A DNA stretch of 64,000 nt from Rhyzopertha dominica (lineage: Eukaryota; Arthropoda; Insecta; Coleoptera; Bostrichidae), in contig QCXZ01000064.1 in NCBI GenBank assembly GCA_025024175.1, positions 10,974,001 to 11,038,000 of the forward strand, written 5' to 3'. The translations under genes were made by a program, and so were the position numbers. Below the pieces are notes generated by a model. The model was not told the origin of the DNA and did not search any database. It was given only the letters and a program-made list of their open reading frames with translations. Within the stretch, counting starts at the first letter, position 1, and each line of letters begins with the position of its first letter. Shown piece by piece: positions 59,501-64,000 of this stretch.

Positions 59501-61889
59501 TGCATTAAAAGTTATTTAGTTGTACCTAAGCAAGATTTATATTTATTATTTTACCCCTAATTTCTAGCCATGCCATCTTACATAAATGTGGTAAAGGTAC
59601 CGACCGTCCTCAAATTAGTAAAAGTATAGTGGTGTAAACAGTACAATCAGCGTGGAAATGTTATGTCGCTAATAGACAAAAAATGTACTTTTCGCAACAA
59701 TTAATTAGTATAATGCAATAAAATTGCCAACATTACTGGATTTTAAATATTTTAAATTAAATAAAGATTTTATTGGCAATATGCTTATTATTTTATTGTA
59801 CCTTACACTTTTTTTTAATTTTATGTTTGTCTACTATTAGGACGTTATACGTTCCTGTTATTAACAATTTTCGAAAGGAGTTTGAACAAAATCTATAAAA
59901 ATGTCAAGTACCTATCGCATTTGAAACAGTTTTATTCTAAAACTGTTATTACGCCGGAGAGCTAAGTAAAACTTCGCTGGTTTTATCTTGCTGTGATTAT
60001 TCTACACTACTATAATTACAAGATGCAAATTAATGAACACCAACACCTAAAAGCTAGAAAGATATGCTATCATTTTTCCGTAGTGTATTGGTAACATTTT
60101 AACTTTACTGTAAGAATGCTGACCAGTCGAATTTACATATCTTGCGTTAGGTAAGGGAACTTGTAAGCTAACTTGTGAGGGCGACTTATATCTGTACCTA
60201 GCATAATTGATTTAATTATTTCACAAGCATAGATATAAAGTGGAAAAATTCGTAACAATACTGCAATAAATGTAGTACGTAATCGGTAAATACCAGCACA
60301 AGCATCAACGGCAAAAACATTTTATAGTTGATAATTTGGGTGGATACCTTTGAAGACTTGTAATGACCAATTGACCAATGATAAACCGAGATAACAAAAG
60401 TTTATGGGCATTGTAAACCGTAAATACTTGTATTGGTTCTAAACCTCTACCCCCCAGGGAGAGGTAGGAGGTACTTGGTAAAGGGCGTGACTGTTATCTG
60501 TTCCAAATTTTGTTCATAAATTTTTAGGAAATAAAATACAAAATGTAATTTTTTTTGCACGAATCGAACTATAAACAGCTTCTTCTGGTGTCCCTCAGAA
60601 CAAATCTCAAAAAAATTTTTTTTTCTAATTACTATGATGTTTTGAAATTAATGTATTTTTAAAGTCGTTTTTTTTTCTAAACTAAAATAAAAACAGTCAG
60701 ATTTTTTAAACCGATCGATAGATTGAGCATTGAAGAATATGTTGTGGCAATTTGGAGCATGTCAAGCAAACAATGTTTGATTGACGCCTGAACAAAATTT
60801 CACTTTTTCTCAATTTCAAATCCATTTTTTAGTACTAAGTAAATTAATTATCTTTTGTTTCATCTATTACTCGATTAAAAATATCAATATCTAATAGGTA
60901 TATGTAGTCAACAGTGAAAAAACAGCCTAGATCAAATTCTTTGAAAACCTATACAACCACCTTAAGGACCATACAGCACTATAGGTATCGTACTGTTGTA
61001 CTCCTACAGTCGGCAATAATATATCATAAAACCGTGACCCAACCGATTCAGGTCTGTTGAAGCAGAAATTAGTAAACTGCATTCAAGCGTTCAAAATGAT
61101 AAGCAAGGAATCAGTGTTGCGGGGCTTTCAGAGATGTTTGCTGTTCATTGATAAACAGCCAAATTATGAGGTTTACTATACATCACCGAGTAACCTTTGA
61201 CTTAAACGGTAAAGCGATGCTTTAGAGGACGTACGAGGTGTTAGGTTACAATATTTTATTGATTGAATGGTATAATAAAGAAACTAAGTTAGAAATACTT
61301 CGCTTTTTCAAGACTTTACTACCACTGCGAAACAAAACTTTTGCAATAAACATTGTGACGAAATTTCTTATAGCTTTTTCATTAGTCATAATCATAAAAC
61401 ATCTACACCGTGCCCTGAAATTGGGCTTACTAAAGATGAACAAGATACGTGCATTCGTTTCATATTAAACGCATATCTCTATTTAAGGATGACGGTCTGG
61501 AGTTAAGTACATATATAAGCAAGCGTTTTAAAATAGTGATAGTGTCACGTATCCACCTCGTATTTATAACTAAATATTGATAGCGTCCTAAACTGCGATG
61601 AAGTTGTAAATTTAAAATATAAATTTTAAACGAAAGTTACTGAGTAATTTAGTTTTTCGCTGCCACCAGAGACGCATTAGAGACGGCCGTGCCTCGAGCC
61701 GCTATGTAATTTTGATTAATGTAGCCTTACAGTGGAGCTAGCTGAGGTATGTATAAGTTGTACTTTGAAAATAATCGGTTAAAACTATTCTACGAACCCA
61801 ACAATAATCAAAAAGCGTAAAATTACAATTAAGGGTATGTCGACCTGGGTTTGAACACAAAGAGTAGGTACTCTTTTTCTTATCTAACC
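56579..61889. other. non-coding, no gene supported
   Basis: Long AT-rich stretch with only short, domain-free frames. CCTCTACCCCCCAGGGAG and following bases near 60446-60475 form a GC-rich hairpin. Nothing else stands out. Confidence 0.4.
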
Positions 61890-61918
61890 TTTCGACTTTA
61901 TTTCTAAGTCTTCTTCAG
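61890..61918 (-). ncRNA. hammerhead-like motif in palindrome, left arm outer
   Basis: Minus strand CTGAAGA (61918-61912), stem II GACTT-agaaat-AAGTC and GAAA (61893-61890). Core boxes and a five-pair stem II are intact; stems I and III are not evident. Confidence 0.45.
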
Positions 61919-62134
61919 AGCGTCTACAATAAACATAATTGTAACATTTTTAAAAACAAAAGTTTTAATTTCTACTTACAGAAATTTGAGATTAAGTGTA
62001 CATGATGTAATATTACATATGAAGGTATTTTCCAACAGTATTAGTAATTTTGTCTTCCTTACGAACAAAGTTTGTTAGTCGGGTGATTAAAGAAAAAATT
62101 AAAATTCAAGAAAAATACAAATACTTTAAAAATC

Positions 62135-62164
62135 TTTCAGTCAAAAAGCTGCAACTTTCATCAG
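62135..62164 (-). ncRNA. hammerhead-like motif in palindrome, left arm inner (deleted)
   Basis: Minus strand CTGATGA (62164-62158) followed by AAGTTGCAGCT and, after a deletion relative to the other arm, GAAA (62138-62135). Only a three-pair stem II remains. Confidence 0.3.
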
Positions 62165-62313
62165 ATATGGTACCAACATTAAAAATTACAAATATGTATG
62201 CTTAAAACTGTAACTTTTAAATTCCCCATATACAATAATTACCGATTGAACACTACTTTTTGTAGTACTACGTGTACAGGTCTTGCGACATATTTATAAA
62301 TTTTAACGTTGAT

Positions 62314-62340
62314 CTGATGAAAGTTGTTGCAGCTATGAAA
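62314..62340 (+). ncRNA. hammerhead-like motif in palindrome, right arm inner
   Basis: CTGATGA (62314-62320), stem II AGTTG-ttg-CAGCT and GAAA (62337-62340), then CATGTAAAG. Both boxes and stem II are intact. No convincing stem I. Confidence 0.4.
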
Positions 62341-62577
62341 CATGTAAAGTTTTTTGACTGAAGAATTTTTAAAGTATTTGTAATTTCATTGGATTTAAAT
62401 CTTTAATCACCCGACTAACAAACTTTGTTCGTGAAGAAGACAACACTACCAATATTGTTGGAAAATACCTTCATATTTAATAACACCACGTACATTTAAT
62501 CTGAAATTTCTGTAAGTAGAATTTGAAACTTTTATTTTTAAAAATGTTACATTTATGTTTATTGTAGACGCTCTGAA

Positions 62578-64000
62578 GCTACTTCCCCTCGTATTTTTCA
62601 TATAAATAGCTATGAATAGATATAGGGAACTAATAAATGTATGCATAATAAAATTTTGTACCACTACAATAGAACATCTACGTTATTTCTATTTGAAATA
62701 AGAAAGACATTTGAGTTCAAAGTTGACTAAATGTAATGAGGAATTACTGCCATTCCATAAATATTTAACAAATTACAAAAGTTCAGAGTACATTAATAGC
62801 TCTTTCTGAAAGTCAGATAGTATTAAATTCCAGTCTTTGCTGAATCTATAAAGTATCTGTACCTTAAAGTGATCGATGCAGATGTAATTATTTTCACAAA
62901 AATTGAGGTATCCTTGGAACGGTTTATTTTATATAGTTATAGCTTGAACAAACTAACCCTTAAATTAAATTAATTAATTAATTAAGTCGTAGAATACAAT
63001 ATATTAAAAAGCACAGGGCGTTAATGATATATGCTTATATAAAGCCTTTAAAAAATGGTAATAACAAAAAAATATTTTTTATAATTAATATTAACAATTT
63101 GTAAATACACCCTTATTAATATTAGTAAAATTTTCAGTATAAATGTTAGTCAAATAGTTTCTAAAAGGTTTTCTAATAGCGTGCTGGAGCTTTACAATAA
63201 AGTACAACAATAACTACCTCTGCCACAGAAAATTGTTCAAGGGTGAAAGATCACAAGACCGGCACTTTTAGAAACAACGCAATAAGGCGATTATAGTCTA
63301 AGGCAAATGGCGAGTGGCACAGCCTTGTTAAAAAAAAAAACATTGCTTAATTTTATATTTATCAGTTCAGACCATACATATTACGTTATATTCCTACTCA
63401 TATACCGTTGACCAGTAATACTTCACGATTTCCATTAATGTCTTAAAAAANGTAAGGCCAGGTTGCACCCTGAGCGCAAAAACCACACCAAACTGTAACT
63501 CTCAGGATGAAGAGACAACTCATGGATCTTTTGAGGATTTTTTTCAGCTTAGTTAGTCGACGACTTTTGAAATGTCTGGCCAACCGAACACTGATTTTGA
63601 TGATGAATACCAATAATTTCTACGTGCCGTTTAATTGTGTACGGGGTTTCGTTGTAATTGTAGGATATCTCGGTAACTATTAATGCTAGAGCGTTGCGGT
63701 TTCGACATTACTGTATTACTGTACTGTACTGTACCATCGCCTTCTTTATATCGTCTTTTGTTTTAAAGCCATAGCCAACTTTTGAAAAATGTAATATTTC
63801 TTCAGTTCTCAATATCTCAATTGGCTATGTAGATACAAAAAACTGTAGAGATATTTTATATAGATATTTTTATTTTGAATTCAGTGGCGTACTCAGAATT
63901 TTTTTAAGGGATCACATTTTTGAGATATAATACAAACTTGCATTTTTTTAAATGGAAACAGTAGTTGGCGTTGCTATGATTGAAAAGAACTATTTTTTTC
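62578..64000. other. non-coding, no gene supported
   Basis: AT-rich with an N at 63451 and a short CTGTA-type repeat near 63712-63735. No gene recognised. Confidence 0.4.

Larger units (their letters stand above)
61890..62577. repeat. large palindrome (inverted pair) with hammerhead-like motifs
   Basis: The left arm, about 61914-62175, and right arm, about 62300-62577, are inverted copies, including GCGTCTACAATAAACATAA, TCTACTTACAGAAATTT and ACAAAGTTTGTTAGTCGGG on the left. The centre is roughly 62176-62300. The right arm stops inside the CTGAAG box (62570-62577), exactly where the left arm continues into a full motif (61890-61918). The arms therefore differ in length by about 25 bases. This looks like two head-to-head partial copies of one element, as reported for Penelope-like elements. 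No reverse transcriptase is visible. Confidence 0.75.

Overview
This window looks like nuclear DNA from an arthropod, most likely an insect. It is AT-rich, has almost no uninterrupted long reading frames, and is dominated by insect-type transposable elements at many stages of decay. I see no rRNA, bacterial operon, CRISPR array or intact host gene. The best host feature is one GC-rich, splice-bounded, phase 0-0 exon at 45361-45567 on the plus strand, so most of the window is probably intron or intergenic sequence around a gene I could not name. A short TCAGG array at 26044-26068 matches the beetle-type telomere motif, but five copies do not identify the order. Single N bases mark small assembly gaps.

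Layout. 1-4042: a minus-strand BED-finger/DUF659-type hAT transposon, interrupted by a plus-strand Jockey-like non-LTR retrotransposon (about 485-3145). 4043-8460: mostly structureless, with a GC-rich exon-like block near 4650-4760 and weak coding relics on the minus strand. 8461-9480: minus-strand relic of a non-LTR retrotransposon carrying RNase H. 9914-10060: a THAP-finger fragment. 10153-10687: a hAT-like MITE. 14039-18165: a decayed R4/Dong-type retrotransposon sitting in a TAA repeat and itself interrupted by a TA-flanked MITE. 18418-19905: a non-coding hAT element with a perfect 8-bp target duplication, holding an inverted pair of a repeat that folds as a type I hammerhead ribozyme. 29050-29960 and 48056-48947: two copies of a TTAA-flanked MITE. 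The second copy cuts off a mariner-like transposase relic. 37851-37993: a solitary third hammerhead copy with a damaged core. 38206-38448: a 122-bp tandem duplication. 40198-40290: a heat-shock-element/TATA/initiator promoter-like block. 45361-45567: the host exon. 52900-54619: a nearly whole Tc1/mariner-superfamily element whose second and third catalytic acids are 82 residues apart. 61890-62577: a large palindrome whose arms carry more hammerhead-like motifs.

The most interesting signal is the ribozyme family. At 19111-19674, two inverted, circularly permuted copies of a unit of about 330 nt each carry an intact hammerhead core: CTGATGA, a stem II hairpin, GAAA, a tiny stem III, an ATC cleavage triplet, and a long base-paired stem I. 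Unit size and architecture fit animal retrozymes (small non-autonomous retroelements copied through ribozyme-processed circular RNA). This call rests on pairing I traced by hand; a covariance-model search and a cleavage test would decide it. All coordinates and structures were read directly from the sequence, with no database search.
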